Shown here one piece after another: positions 1-11,980 of a DNA stretch of 64,000 nt. The stretch is from Sphagnum compactum (taxonomy: Eukaryota; Bryophyta; Sphagnopsida; Sphagnales), in assembly GCA_965153455.1 (NCBI GenBank), contig OZ234494.1, positions 2,790,001 to 2,854,000 of the forward strand, written 5' to 3'. The position numbers and the translations under genes were made by a program. Under the pieces are notes generated by a model, which was not told the origin of the DNA, did no database searches, and worked only from the letters and a program-made list of their open reading frames with translations. Each line of letters begins with the position of its first letter. Within the stretch, counting starts at the first letter, position 1.

Positions 1-1587
1 AATAAGTCTCTCTCTATTAGAAGTACCAACCACAAGAGGCTTTCAGACAACACACACTAACTAGGTTGGCTACCTAGTGCTAACCAAGGGTAGGTGGGTG
101 GTTGGGTTAGTTGTCAGCAGATTTGATGGTAGCCAAAAAAAGCTGTGTGTGTAGTTAATGCCTCTCTGCCAAAGTTGAAAATTTGGTCATGAATAATTTT
201 TTTAAGATAGGCCTCCAAATTATTAAATGGCAAAATGTTTTAATTGGGTGTCCAATCCATGTGCACCAAGTGTTCCCCCCTATTTTTTTTTGTCAAGCAA
301 TAATCCCAAAACCTTTTTGGACAATATGAATTTAAATAAATAAATAACATACCTTGATTTTATTATTATTGTAATACCAGGTAAAATATAAAGCTGTATA
401 TATATATATATATCTATTCTTGCCCCTTGGGCATATATTGGAGTTTTGTAGGCTACTTGAGACCCAGGGCTTTTTTTTTTTTCCTTTTTTCTTTCCCCCC
501 AATTTTGTGATGTAGCCAAACCTGGGGGATCGTCCACAAGAAGATTTAGCCAAATTGGGCTATAACCAAAATAAATTCAGGACTTTCAAAGAAATTATTA
601 AGGTGAAACAATAAACCTATAAGAAAAGAACACCGTAATAAATTCTTAATGGTTCTTAATGCCAATATCTTAAGAGAAAACATAATAATTAAATATTTGA
701 CATGAAAGTGCCGAACTTGCTAGGCTACTAAATATATACATTTATTCTTGCATTGCATGTTAATGTGTTTTTATTTTCAAAGGAGGATATTAAGTGGACT
801 ATCATAAATAAATAAATAAATAAACTATATTGGGGTGTCATTGCAAACATAGTAGAAACCGAAACACATATTTGCTCTACATTATACACTTAGACTCACA
901 CATGAATGGGGTCGAGATTTTTATGAAGTAAGTAATTTTCCCCAATTAAACTTAAAAAATGACCGTGCATATAGTAATGCATATCCTAAATGCCGTTTTT
1001 CTTTTCACCAAAATTAAGGCTATTTTAGGATATGCAATATGCACACCATTTAAGTTTTAATCGGGGAAATTTTAGGGCTTTTTTAAAAAGGTTTTTCACA
1101 CTAAGTGAAAAAAAAAAAAATCCCAAAATGTTCCTGTTTTTGGTCGAAAACTTGAAACTTTGTATAATAATACCAAAACAAAGCCAATTGCAATAACTTA
1201 TCATTTCTTCATATAAATCAATCGCACAGACTTGTTTGTCAGAGACTTTGTCAATTGGGTTTTGTGTTTCCACTTCAGTCTTCTTCCTCTTTGGTTTGGT
1301 TTTTCCCCCATTGCTTGCGACATTATTGTTAGTTTCATTAAAGGCAATAATAGCATCCATCCAAACATCCAAGTCCAAACAATCTTGTCACTGAAATCAC
1401 GGAGTGTGCTGATTGATGCACTGCACTGCACTTTGAGAGAGAGAGAGAGAAAGAGAGATGGTGCAAAAATCTTCCTCTGTCATGTCATATATACTACTTA
1501 CACACATAATTTTCTTTCTGTACGTAAACCCAAAAAAATCTTTGAAAAGCTTTAATTGGACATGCAGCCCGATCAATCAACGACCAC
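1..1587. other. AT-rich intergenic DNA, no gene seen
   Basis: No open frame here looks like protein. The stretch holds simple repeats: an alternating TA run near 399-413, AATA repeats near 805-823, a GA run near 1436-1451, and many poly-A and poly-T tracts. A block at 511-572 resembles 48819-48876 and is listed separately. Confidence 0.6.
511..572. repeat. Dispersed repeat, copy A
   Basis: About 60 bp beginning TGTAGCCAAAC and running through CCACAAGAAGATT to GGCTATA. It matches 48819-48876, inside intron 1 of the HAD gene, with a few substitutions and small indels. AGCCAAA and GGCTATA words face each other, so it may be part of a small inverted-repeat element. No transposase is nearby. Confidence 0.5.
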
Positions 1588-1912
1588 ACACCAATTTTTG
1601 AGAGGTTGTTTTTGTTGTGGGTGTTTTTTTGTACAATAATTTGTTGCAGAAAACATGTGTAGCAAATGAAAGGAAAGGAAGTGAAGTGGTGTTATTGTTC
1701 ACACTTTTTGCTTCTTTTGGTTCTGCAACTAACATATTATTATTACACCAATTTTTGAGAGGTTGTTTTTGTTCTGGGTGTTTTTTTGTACAATAATTTG
1801 TTGCAGAAAACAAGTGTAGCAAATGAAAGGAAAGGAAGTGAAGTGAAGTGAAGTGGTGTTATTGTTCACACTTTTTGCTTCTTTTGGTTCTTCAACTAAC
1901 ATATTATTATTA
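1588..1912. repeat. Two-copy tandem duplication, about 157 bp
   Basis: The block starting ACACCAATTTTTGAGAGG at 1588 recurs at 1745 in the same order: the GTACAATAATTTGTTGCAG stretch, the AAAGGAAAGGAAGTGAAG stretch, then the TTCACACTTTTTGCTTC stretch. The second copy has extra GAAGT units, suggesting slippage after duplication. No coding function is visible. Confidence 0.85.
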
Positions 1913-3029
1913 TTATGGTGTTTTGTGTCTTGTCTTGTAGCGAGAGCTATAAGTGCTCCCCGGGGTTTAAAGGGGTCAGAGGTCAGTCACTAGTAAGCTA
2001 CTGGGTGGGTGTATACAATTAAAGCCGAAAGAAAGAAAGACTGTGCAAATTTTGACAGACTTTTGTAGTGGGTTGCATGACAGCTTGCATATCAAACTGA
2101 CAAACCCTAATTCAGCTCAGATATCATGTGACTTGAGAGATTAGGGTAAGGACCACTAACTATGGGGGCTGTTTTTGAGAGTGAGGGAGGGTCCTGCACA
2201 TGGTAGGAGCTCAGCTACACAGACCCAAATTCTCGGAACAGCCCCATTCAAGGTCTGTGTACCAGTGTTGGCCGATTATACATCAACAACAGCTGGTTAT
2301 GCATTACAAATAATTGGCCATATATGGATGAATCCATATCTGGAATTTTGTAAGTCCCCAATATTCGGCTTCTATACACAACTGTTGGATGTATGTTATG
2401 TATGATCCTTATAATGTAACCATATTTGATTCAATGATATTTAACACTTAAAATCATGTTCAGCTCATTAGGGTTTTGAAAATGCTGGATATGATTTTAG
2501 GGTTTAGCTCATTTCAGCTAGAATCTGTTGTGATTTCCTCTCAATAGTTTTCACTTTGCAACTTTGCACTTTTAATCTTGATGATGATGATGCTCAAAGT
2601 TGAAAGCGCACTTGATTTGTAAGCTTCTAGGTTTCATTGAAGTTTTTTTGTAAGTCAATTTGCACGTTTTGTAATTTTGCATTTTCACCAAGCTTTCTTT
2701 GCAAGTTGAATTGTAAGCTTGTAAGTTTCATTGAGCTTCTTTGTAAGTCAATACAAGCTTGTAGGTTGAGGTTTTAAATTTGAGGATCTCATAGCACTAG
2801 CTAGAGGTTGTTTTTTTCTATTGTGACCTTCACAAGGGCTGAATGTGTAAACATGTTTAGTGCCTTTTGCAATGCTAGAAACCTTGCCTTTCCCGATGCA
2901 CTTTATGATTTCAAGTAAGTTTTTACTTTCTATCAGATTCTAAATTTTTTTGCTTTTTTTCTTTTAGTTATGTTTTGCTTGCTTTTTTATTTTGTTGTTT
3001 GGTGGCGTTGTTCAACGAATTGGCAAAGG
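1913..3029. other. AT-rich intergenic DNA, no gene seen
   Basis: Open frames are short and show no recognisable family. Words such as AAGCTTGTAAGTTTCATTGA recur between 2620 and 2770, so the stretch may be an older diffuse part of the 65 bp repeat that follows. Confidence 0.5.
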
Positions 3030-3420
3030 CTACAATTTGTAGTTTGCAGTTCTTGGTTTCATGTTTCATTTTTGCTTAGCGAATTGATAGAAGTTGTAAA
3101 TTGCAACTTGTAATTCTTGGTTTCGTGTTTTGTTTGTTGTTTGACAAATTGACATAGGTTGTAACTTGCAAGTTGTAATTCATGGATTTGTGTTTTGTTT
3201 GTTGTTTGACAAATTGACATAGGTTGTAACTTGCAAGTTGCAATTCATGGATTTGTGTTTTGTTTGTTGTTTGACAAATTGACATATGTTGTAACTTGCA
3301 AGTTGCAATTCATGGATTTGTGTCCTGTTTGTCGTTTGGCGAATTGCTAAAGGTTGTAGATTATAGTTTGTAGGTCTCAGTTTCATGTTTCATTTGTTGC
3401 TTGATGAAACTTGCGATTCT
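3030..3420. repeat. 65 bp tandem repeat array
   Basis: A 65 bp unit built from TTGTAACTTGCAAGTTG, ATTCATGGATTTGTG and TTTGACAAATTGACATA is seen clearly with anchors at 3157, 3222 and 3287. More diverged copies lie on both sides, for about five or six in total. It sits just upstream of the decayed hAT element, but nothing shows that it belongs to it. Confidence 0.85.
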
Positions 3421-3899
3421 TGGTTTTGTTTATTATTCAACACTTGGTGAATCAATGGGTTTTATTGTTTGGCAAAGTAGTAATCTTTTGCAACACTACA
3501 TCACATGTAAGGTCATAAACTCCAATTTTTATTCCTTTGTTTTGTTTTTGAGTTTAAGGTGTTTGTATCTTAATGGTTCTTTGTTTTTTGTGTTTAGGTT
3601 TCAAGTTTCAATGGTTGAAAAGAAATGTTATTTTGTTGAGAATGTGGGTGGAGTTGATGAGATACTTTATATCAACTACCCCTACTTAGATGAGGTCTTC
3701 ATCAGTTTCAAATGTTGAAAGTGTGCATTTACAAAATCCCAACATGTTAGATCTTGATCTTTTGCAACTTATAGTTATAAAACCACAATATGTACGTTGG
3801 AAAAATTATAGTTGTATGTCTATATGTTGGGGATTTTTTTGTTGTCAACAATGGCTTGTTTGTGGATTGGTGAAACTACAAATGTTGCGATGCGTAATA

Positions 3900-5720
3900 T
3901 AAGATTTAACCAAACATTTGGCAATGTTTTTGCATAAAGATCTACTCGTTACAAGGGTTTAATTAAATACAACAAAGTTGATGGTATAATTCCCATGAAT
4001 ATTCATGTGCAAGTTGCACATTTAAAATTGCTTGCTCAAAGGAATTAACTTAACAAAAAGGTGGCAGAACATGTGGTTCATGTTCAACAACCGTTGTCCA
4101 TCTTGCTATGTAATTATTGAGTTTTTTAGTGCCACAAACCCCCCAAAAAAAGATGAACAATAACACCAATTTTTGGAGGATTTGATGTTTTATATTTGCA
4201 AAGGTTGTAAACCCTTGTTCACTTGTGAAAATGTTTGGTTTTAGAGGTTAGTTTTACACCAATGCCTTCATGTTCAATTTCTTTCTCGATCTTCTCTTGT
4301 GGAAGAAATGTTGCCTACCATGGTCAAAAAAATCACGAACCAGCATGTTATGTCAAATCTTGCATCTACAACAATAATGTCTACAAGTTTTGAACTATGG
4401 ATGTCTTGTGGCGATGTGGACAATTTTACTTAGATTATCAAATATTGAAATGACATTTGAATGCCCATGCATATTATTGTGAGGTTGTTTGATGTGAATG
4501 AAGCAACCAAATAGTCCATGGCTATACAACTCCAATATTTGGTTTGTTGCATTGGGTAATTACATTTGTAAAAGATGAAGGCATTAATTTGATAGCTATG
4601 GCAATAACTTTGTATTCCATCATTGATTGTGAACTGTTGAATATTTTTAGGGCTTATGAGGGCACATGTTTTGGGCATGTGGTGTTCAAGCCTTGGTAAT
4701 ATGTTAAAATGATGACAAAATCTTTGTTGGGCTAAGAAATGTGAATGTGAAAAAAGTTTAGATTGGTTTATTGAAAACCATTACTTGGAACAAAAGTCTA
4801 GGAAAGGGAGGTAAGGATGGTAGTGGGCTTGCTTTGAAAGTGGGATGTGACATTGAAAATTAAACTTTCGTGTGAATATTACATTTGCCAACAAGGTCAT
4901 TATGTTGGAAAAAATCCTTAAGTTTAAAATGCCATAATTTTTTGTTATGGCAAACAAAAATTTATTGTTTTATAACAAATAGTTACTAAAGCCCAAGCAT
5001 CAACTATTACTGAGGTAATCATATCTACCTTGAATCTTGTTGTATTAACCTATGTGATGAATTTATTTATGGGCCATTGGTTGTTGTTAGATGCCTTGAC
5101 AACAATTATTACCCTTATACAAATATGGAAGTTACGCTATTGCACCTTTCTACCGGGTTTGAAATCTCTAACCCTATTCAAGTTGAAATTCTCCTTTTGC
5201 ACATGAATATGCAATTGGAGGTGATAAAGGTAGTTAAATTTTTTTTAGGAGTTTTTGAGGTCTTTTGATGCATGATAGGCTCACAACATGATGGTTATCA
5301 TGTTGGATCCATGCTTTAAGGCTTTGCACATTGTGGAAAACTTGGTGGGACATGGGTTTGTAATCCAGTCGGCATTTGAATATGATGTCAAAGTTTTCAT
5401 TCCTCTTTTAATGGTGTGTTTTGGTTAATTAAACCTTAATGCCACTCCATCTACTACAACAATAATTGATATTGTGTGACTGAAACTTGAAAAAAATATG
5501 TTGGTGTGGGAGTTTCAATTGAGGAAGCCTTCTTAAACACTAGTCACTAAAAAAATGTTTTTGTTTGAGAGGCCCTTTATTTCTTCATCTACATGTGTAG
5601 ATCCACTAGCTTGGTGGTGCATGCATGAAGGCTAGTTTTCAATTGTGGGTTACCTTGCAAAACAAATATTTGGCCAAATTTTAACATGAAACAATACTTG
5701 AAAAGAAAAATAAAATTGGC
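3900..5720 (+). mobile_element. Decayed hAT-type transposase (remnant 1)
   Basis: Translating the + strand in shifting frames gives blocks typical of the plant hAT-like transposase group with a DUF-type core and a C-terminal dimerisation region. One block around 4340-4520 reads NLASTTIMSTSFELWMSCGD followed by a VDNFT segment. A 43-codon open block from 5299 begins MLDPCFKALHIVENLVGHG, followed by EYDVKVFIPLL. A tryptophan-rich block near 5590-5630 reads DPLAWWCMHEG, then VGYLAKQIFG. Many stops and frame changes separate the blocks, so no protein is made. Family assignment is from remembered family sequence. Terminal inverted repeats and the 8 bp target duplication were not found, so the limits are approximate. 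Confidence 0.65.
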
Positions 5721-7928
5721 AAAGGATAATTAGAACTTAATTGGAGGACATAAGTTTTTTTGAAGAATTTTACATTAATGTGATTAATTTTGTGGGGTTA
5801 AGTTGAGTTTCTATGAGGTGTGGTTGGGGTAAAGAATTTGTGCTACAATTGGGTACAATTTTTCATAAAATTGGATTCAATTACCTTGCAAGTTACTTTG
5901 TTTTGGATTTGTTAATGTTGGTTTTGTTCTAGGAAGGTGAATTATGTTCTTGTAAGTTTTTTTTAAAGCAATAGAATTGAAATTTTGATATGCATAACCT
6001 TTGTGCAGATTCGTCATGTTTTAAAAATTGAAAATCATCATATTCATAATCAACAAATGAATTTTTTTTTAAAAAAAAATGTAACCGGCTAGTGTAGTAA
6101 ATTGAATTTCTTTTTTGGAATACATATCCTTCTTTGTTAATTTTTTTATTGGTATCCATAAGATAGGTTTAAAAGTTGATAACTAAACAAAATTGGTCCA
6201 TACCACTCTTATGCAAATATAGGAATCTATTATAGATACTTGTCAATTATTAACTTCAATATATACGCACTTACCCAACAAGGGTGAAAATTTTGAAAAA
6301 ATAAGACTAATGGTTCTTTGTGTAAAATAAAGCCCTAGGATTAGGGCTTTACATGGTCTACCGATGGTGGCACTTGAAAATAATGGAGTGCAATGGAAAA
6401 AAAGGAATTATTGGTTTTAGTTATTTCAAAGCCCAAAAAATTCACTTGTTTTCATGCTATAACTTGTAAAGAACCAATGGTTTTATAGGTGGTTGTTTCA
6501 AATTTTCAGAATTAAGAATTGTGTTTATACATTAGAATTGGTTATTTGATTTTGGGGAAAACTGCATGTAAGAACAATTGATCGTTTACCTAGCTTAAAA
6601 AGTTGGTAGAATTTTGCTTTCATTAATCAAGTGTGGTTCTGCATTTTGGTACTCTCCCTCACTGATGAACTTTAATTATTGTAAACCACTGATCGAAAGT
6701 CACCATGACCTAAACATACATAGACCATAAGGTGTAGGAGGGGGAGGGGTTTGTCCACCTACTCTTTGAGGGTGGTAAGGATCTTATAACTTTTCAAAGG
6801 TGTAAAATCCTCCCACTCCAAAAGTAGGCATAAGATTTGTCTCACTCTTAAGGAGTTAGCATAATTTCCTTTAGTCGTCCTTTCAATTGTTTGGATGCGA
6901 TAATGCTTCACCAGTTGGTCATGGCACAATGTTTTTGCTTTCATTCACATTATTTTCAAGATTTGCCATCATCCATTGGTGGTGTCAAGGATTCATCCAT
7001 AATTTCCAAAATACATCAAAATCAATATTTTTCAACCAACCCAGAACTAATTTTTTAGGATTTTGACCCATTGTAGCAATTGTAGGTCTAAGTCTTTCAT
7101 GACCCATCATCAAAAGAGGCCCTTTGAACAAAATATGTGCCAATTATGATTGTTTAGGAATAAAATGAAATCATTCAAGTAAAGGGTATGATGTATTATG
7201 ACAATCATATGTAAATACAAATATGGGGCTTAAATGATGTGATTTACCCCATAAATGTTTTTGGAATGTGTCATTATATGTCAACTACACATTTGTCCCA
7301 AAAAATGCTAATCAAAAAAGAAATGTTAAAGATCTAGGGGTCTTATGTATGTATACTTGAGCAAAAGAAAACACTTGAATTTGAATAGTGAAATTGTCAC
7401 AAATTGAAAGGTGTTTGATTTTATAAATTATTGTAATTCAAATTTTATTATGATTGTAATTCAATTCCAAGTTTCCACACTTCCTATTTTTTTTCATACT
7501 AAACTTCAAAAGGTAAAATTCTCATTAGTAAAATGCAAGAGAGGCTTCAAAAACATTATTTTGCCCCACCTTGAAAACCATTGTCTACATGTTTGTCAAC
7601 CAAAATCTTCCCAAGGGACATACATAATTCATTCACTCTCTTTCTCAACATGGAAAATTGAATTGAATTTAGCTTGATATAATATTACTTTGATCAAATT
7701 TAAGACCCCCATTTTGGAAATTACAAGTTTCTTGTATGGTATTGGAAAAATGCCTAAACCAACCTCCTAGAAGCAAATATAACATTTTGAAAACTTAAAT
7801 AACATTGATGATCTAATTCAGAGTAATTCAAACAATCTTTATTCCATCATCATTATTATTCATGTATAAACAATTGATAAAAAAATTGTTCCTCTACAGT
7901 TATATCTCCATCTAAAGGATTGATTTAG
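5721..7928. other. AT-rich intergenic DNA, no gene seen
   Basis: No credible coding frame. A perfect inverted repeat, TAAAGCCCTA and its complement with a 4-base loop, lies at 6328-6351. Downstream of 7400 the sequence leads to the 3' end of the histone-fold gene, whose stop codon is at 7929. Confidence 0.5.
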
Positions 7929-9514
7929 TTAGAAATCATCCCTCCAAGGATTTTGTTGTTGAAATTTGAAAGGTGATAGGTGGAACAAATCTTCATGTTC
8001 ATTGAAGGCTTCCAACTCTTCCATCCATTCAATAGTTCGCTTAAATACATCAATATTCCTATTGCACGCATAATTCTTAATGTTTTTTAAACATGGAAAG
8101 GAATTTTTTTTGTTATGTGATTTCAATATTAAAAGGAAGCTCATGAAATTTGAAAAATAAATTATAATCAACATAATTACCTAGATGTCATTGGTCCCCC
8201 TTTAGGTTTTTCTTTTTCTTTGGACTTTGGTTTTGTTGGTGGAAGTATAGGCATTTCCATTGGTGCAAATTGCATTTCATAAGTAGCTTGTGGCATGTTA
8301 AATTCATATTGTTCAACAATAGGAACCACCCTATATCAAACAAAAATATGAATTTTCACACATATGAGTATTGGTTGCTTTGGAATACTTATGTGTTTGT
8401 TCAATTGTTTACATGTTAGATGAAACATCAAGTTTATCATTGAAATGGTTAAGACTCAATGCCAAATTGTGAGTGATGGAATTATATAAAACTCACATTT
8501 ATAAAATCTAAATTGGTCAAGTCATGTCCATATCATCCATCCAACTAATTATTCACAATGTTTTTTTAATAAATCTTCAATCCTTGAAGGAAAAGGGAAA
8601 TCATATTGCCCTTTATATAGTGGGAAGCTATAAGGTTGTCATAAGGTTGATAATTTTATCATACTATAATGTTCAAATGATTTGTGCATATAAAAGATGA
8701 AATGCAACTATGTACAACAAGAAGAAAATTGAATATTTAATTTCAACAAGCTTTTCTTTTTCAAATACATTATACAATTTGGGTTTGTAAGGTGGAATTA
8801 CAATACTTACTGAGAGGCATCTGGGGATTGTTTTTTGGCTGAAGGGATGGAACCACGAATAGAGCCTGAATATTGTGATTGCAAGTTCATGCTAACATTG
8901 CTTGTTTGCATGCTATTTTGTTTTGCTTTATTTCTTGAATGACATGAATTATCTCCATAATCCGAAGAAGAATAGCTTTCACAGCTTGGAAACTCTTTTC
9001 TTTTCTTCCGTTTGTAACTGTAACCTTCATAATGCTTTGTTCGTTTCTTGTATTTTCTCTTCCCATTCCGTGGCTTACGAATTTTTTTTTGATGTCTTCT
9101 CTTTATTCTTTTTGGATTCATTGGTTTTTGTTTGTGTTTTTGAGTTGAATTTTTGCAACTTGTTGATGGTGGAGAAACTTGAAAGTTGTGTCCATTTCGA
9201 ATAAGCTCACCATTTGAAATCATCCTCTTAATTGTGGATCCAATTTCTTGCCTATAATTGGGTCCCAATGGCCCATAAACTTTTTCAATGTATTTGCGGA
9301 TAGCTATTGCACTTGATCCTTTACATGAATTAAGACTACTGATGGTGTTGTGAATGAGATTTGCATACCAAAGGTTATTGTTTGTATGTGTATCTTGGGT
9401 TTTAGGTTGTACTATTGTTGGCATATGCAAGTTTTTTGCTTGACCTTTTTGTGAGCCTTCTATTTCCATTGATCTCTTTGAATTAGATTTAGAGGGATTT
9501 GTGGTTTTGACCAT
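7929..9514 (-). CDS. Linker-histone (H15) fold protein, Lys/Arg-rich tail
   Basis: Three exons give an uninterrupted 327-residue protein: 9514-8811, 8330-8181 and 8058-7929. Donors are GTAAGT and GTAATT, acceptors TATAG and CAATAG, and phases agree. Residues about 49-113 form a winged-helix domain like histone H1/H5 or plant HMGA/SMH proteins: LWYANLIHNTISSLN, then KGSSAIAIRKYIEKVYG, then IKRMISNGELIRNGHNFQVS. A very basic stretch follows (about residues 125-172, runs such as KRIKRRHQKKIRK), fitting DNA binding in the nucleus. The C-terminal exons are Pro/Met-rich, then acidic (WMEELEAFNEHEDLF). No canonical AT-hook (RGRP) is seen. The tail differs from ordinary H1, so it may be an HMGA-like or specialised chromatin protein. 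Expression is unproven. Confidence 0.75.
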
Positions 9515-10387
9515 TTTTGCTACACTTGATGTTTACACCATTGTCATTATTCAAGTAACAATTCAAATGTGCAATTAGCTTTAATAACTTATAATCTCAT
9601 CACACCTTAAAAAACTATAAATGTACAAATGAACTCTTTTTTTTCACTCGATGCATATCTAACACCAATTGTGGTGTGTATTACTTGCTAGACTTGCCAT
9701 TTCATTATGAATTCAATGAACTATTAAAATGTTTGTCCACATGATTCCCTTTTTGTTTATGGAAATTCTTGCACTAATCATTTAATTTATACATTTTCAT
9801 AAATAATGTGCAAGATATAAAGACCATGCTTTTTCCAAAATTATGAGGAATTAACATTTTCATTTACATGCCTAATGATTTTATAGGCTAGAATTTTCGA
9901 TCCCCATTTTCTTTTGTCTTTTGCAAGGTTCTCTAGCCATGCTCCTACAAAGGTAACTAATAAAGATGTACCCTTTGGTATATGTCTTTTGATGTTCATT
10001 CCAAAAGGGGAAAAAAACTATGCAACCATTTATGGCATCTCTTGGCCCATTTCAAGGTAGTTTAATTTTTTATTTTCAAGTTGGTGGTGCTTTCAAGTAT
10101 TTTGTGGATTGAATGCCAATTCTATTCATTAGTTTGAAGGTCATTAAAAACATCAAATAACCCACCGAACACCACTCTTTTTCTTTTTCAACTTTGTGAG
10201 TTTGCTCAAGTGGCAATCATCCATAACCATATTTAGCCAAATTTGTTGATATTAAAAATATCAAACTAGAAAATCTTAAGCACCTTTTCATATTTTAGGC
10301 AATTGTGGCATTTGTTTTGGATTTTTTTGTTTTTTTGACAACCCATATATTCTATCATAAATCCCCTATCTACAACCCATAAACCTA
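9515..10387. other. Upstream region of the histone-fold gene
   Basis: This is AT-rich DNA upstream of the ATG at 9514 and presumably includes that gene's promoter. No clear TATA box position or other gene could be fixed. Confidence 0.4.
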
Positions 10388-10667
10388 CCACCCTTGGCTA
10401 TAACTATATACCAGCTTCCACCCTTGGCTATAGCCATACACCTTCCCACCCTTGGCTAAAGCCTAAAACCCATATACTTACCACCCTTGGCTATAACTAT
10501 ATACCAGCTTCCACCCTTGGCTATAGCCACACACCTTCCCACCCTTGGCTAAAGCCTAAAACCCGTATACTTACCACCCTTGGCTATAACTATATACCAG
10601 CTTCCACCCTTGGCTATAGCCATACACCTTCCCACCCTTGGCTAAAGCCTAAAACCCATATACCTAC
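10388..10667. repeat. 93 bp higher-order tandem repeat, three copies
   Basis: The anchor CCCTTGGCTATAAC recurs at 10391, 10484 and 10577, a period of 93 bp. Each 93 bp unit consists of three related monomers of about 31 bp, ending CCCTTGGCTATAACTATA, CCCTTGGCTATAGCCA and CCCTTGGCTAAAGCCT. The copies are nearly identical, differing for example by CATACA versus CACACA. The array grades into CCTA repeats at about 10665. Confidence 0.9.
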
Positions 10668-11980
10668 CTACCTACCAACCTTAGGTGGCCCAACCAACAA
10701 AACCCACCCAGGCCCCACATGATGGAACAAGCTTTGGTTGTGGAACAAGAGACGTTAGGAGTTAGGAGAGGGGAATGAAGGGTTTAGGGAAGGAAGGAAG
10801 GAAGGCAAAAATTCATTGCGAGCTTTGAGGAGGAGCAAGCTCTTGGACAAATTCTTCTTCGCTTTATAAGACAATGTCAAATGTCAAAGTGGAGAGAAAT
10901 TTCATCATTCTTTGCAAGGAACTGATCCTCCACATCGAATGTATGCCTGCATTCCCCCTTTGAAGAAAGGCCCTTTTTTTTTGGGGCATTCTGCAGATTT
11001 TGTACACGCATGCTATTCTCATGCAGACGCAATCTGAAGAGAGTTTAAATCCTCTATGGTTTTTGTGGGATCTGAGTGATTCTTTGCTGACTTCTACAAG
11101 AAATCTGCGGATCCCACTTTGTTGAGCATGTATTTTCTAAACATCACCATTGCCCATCGGAGAACACATCTAATGTAAGGTTGTGAAGGAATGATGGCTT
11201 TGAGACAAGATGCCACTTCTGTCGGGTAGGCATTCTCATTGTCTTTGAATTTGGGTATAATGAGATTCATGGACAAAAGAAATTGCATACAAAATAGGTG
11301 TTGTGTCAAGCAAACTATCACTACATCTGTGACACTTTGAATCACCATGGAGAGACTTTGTGTCAATACAGCTAGTAGTACTACACCATACATGTCCCAC
11401 ACAGAGATGGCATATAAAGTCAAAAGAAAGAGCACAAATGGGTAAAATCTGGAATGCAAACTTCTATACCTAAAAGGAAATTCAGGAAAGAAATATAACT
11501 AAACTCTTAACGGGATGCCTGCTCAAAAGGCTGTACAATGCTGCTGATTCAGCTAGCTAAAGCGAGGCAAAAGATTGCAACGATAGTTTTTCAGAGATTC
11601 CCAAAGATTTTCCAACTGCTGACAAAAGATTGTAAAATCCCTTCAAGCAAAAATCCAGCTGCCGCACAAGAGTGTTGTCATCACAAAGTCTGCAGAGAAA
11701 GAATTTCAAGGTTAGAAGATCTGACAAATCTACAACCATACAAAGAGCAGAAGCTTTAGAGTGGACTAACAAAACCCCTCCATAGAAACTCTCAGTTGGA
11801 GTGAAAAAAACATACTAGGTATGAGCTTGGCAAGCCTTTCATGAACCGAAAACTACAAGTTACAACAATCAGGATCAAGATCCAGCTGATTCCTTCTGTA
11901 TTGGCTAACAAAACTCTTTTTGGGGGTCGTGGGCAACCGCAGGTTGTACCTATCCATGGCCGCTTACTGGGAGCTTGGGT
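10668..11980. other. Probable 3' flank of the bHLH copy, no gene assigned
   Basis: The stretch contains a GGAA microsatellite near 10786-10806. A 121-codon open frame at 11094-11459 (-) encodes a hydrophobic, transmembrane-like peptide with no recognised family. It could be untranslated sequence or a leftover of another gene. The part nearest 11980 is most simply the 3' region of the bHLH copy. Confidence 0.4.

Noticed and set aside
10388-10667. A CRISPR-like array
   Set aside because: Repeats are directly adjacent with no unique spacers and the genome is plant nuclear; it is a tandem satellite.
11094-11459. 121-codon hydrophobic open frame (-)
   Set aside because: Membrane-like composition but no known family, no splice context and no codon signal; left as part of the bHLH 3' flank.
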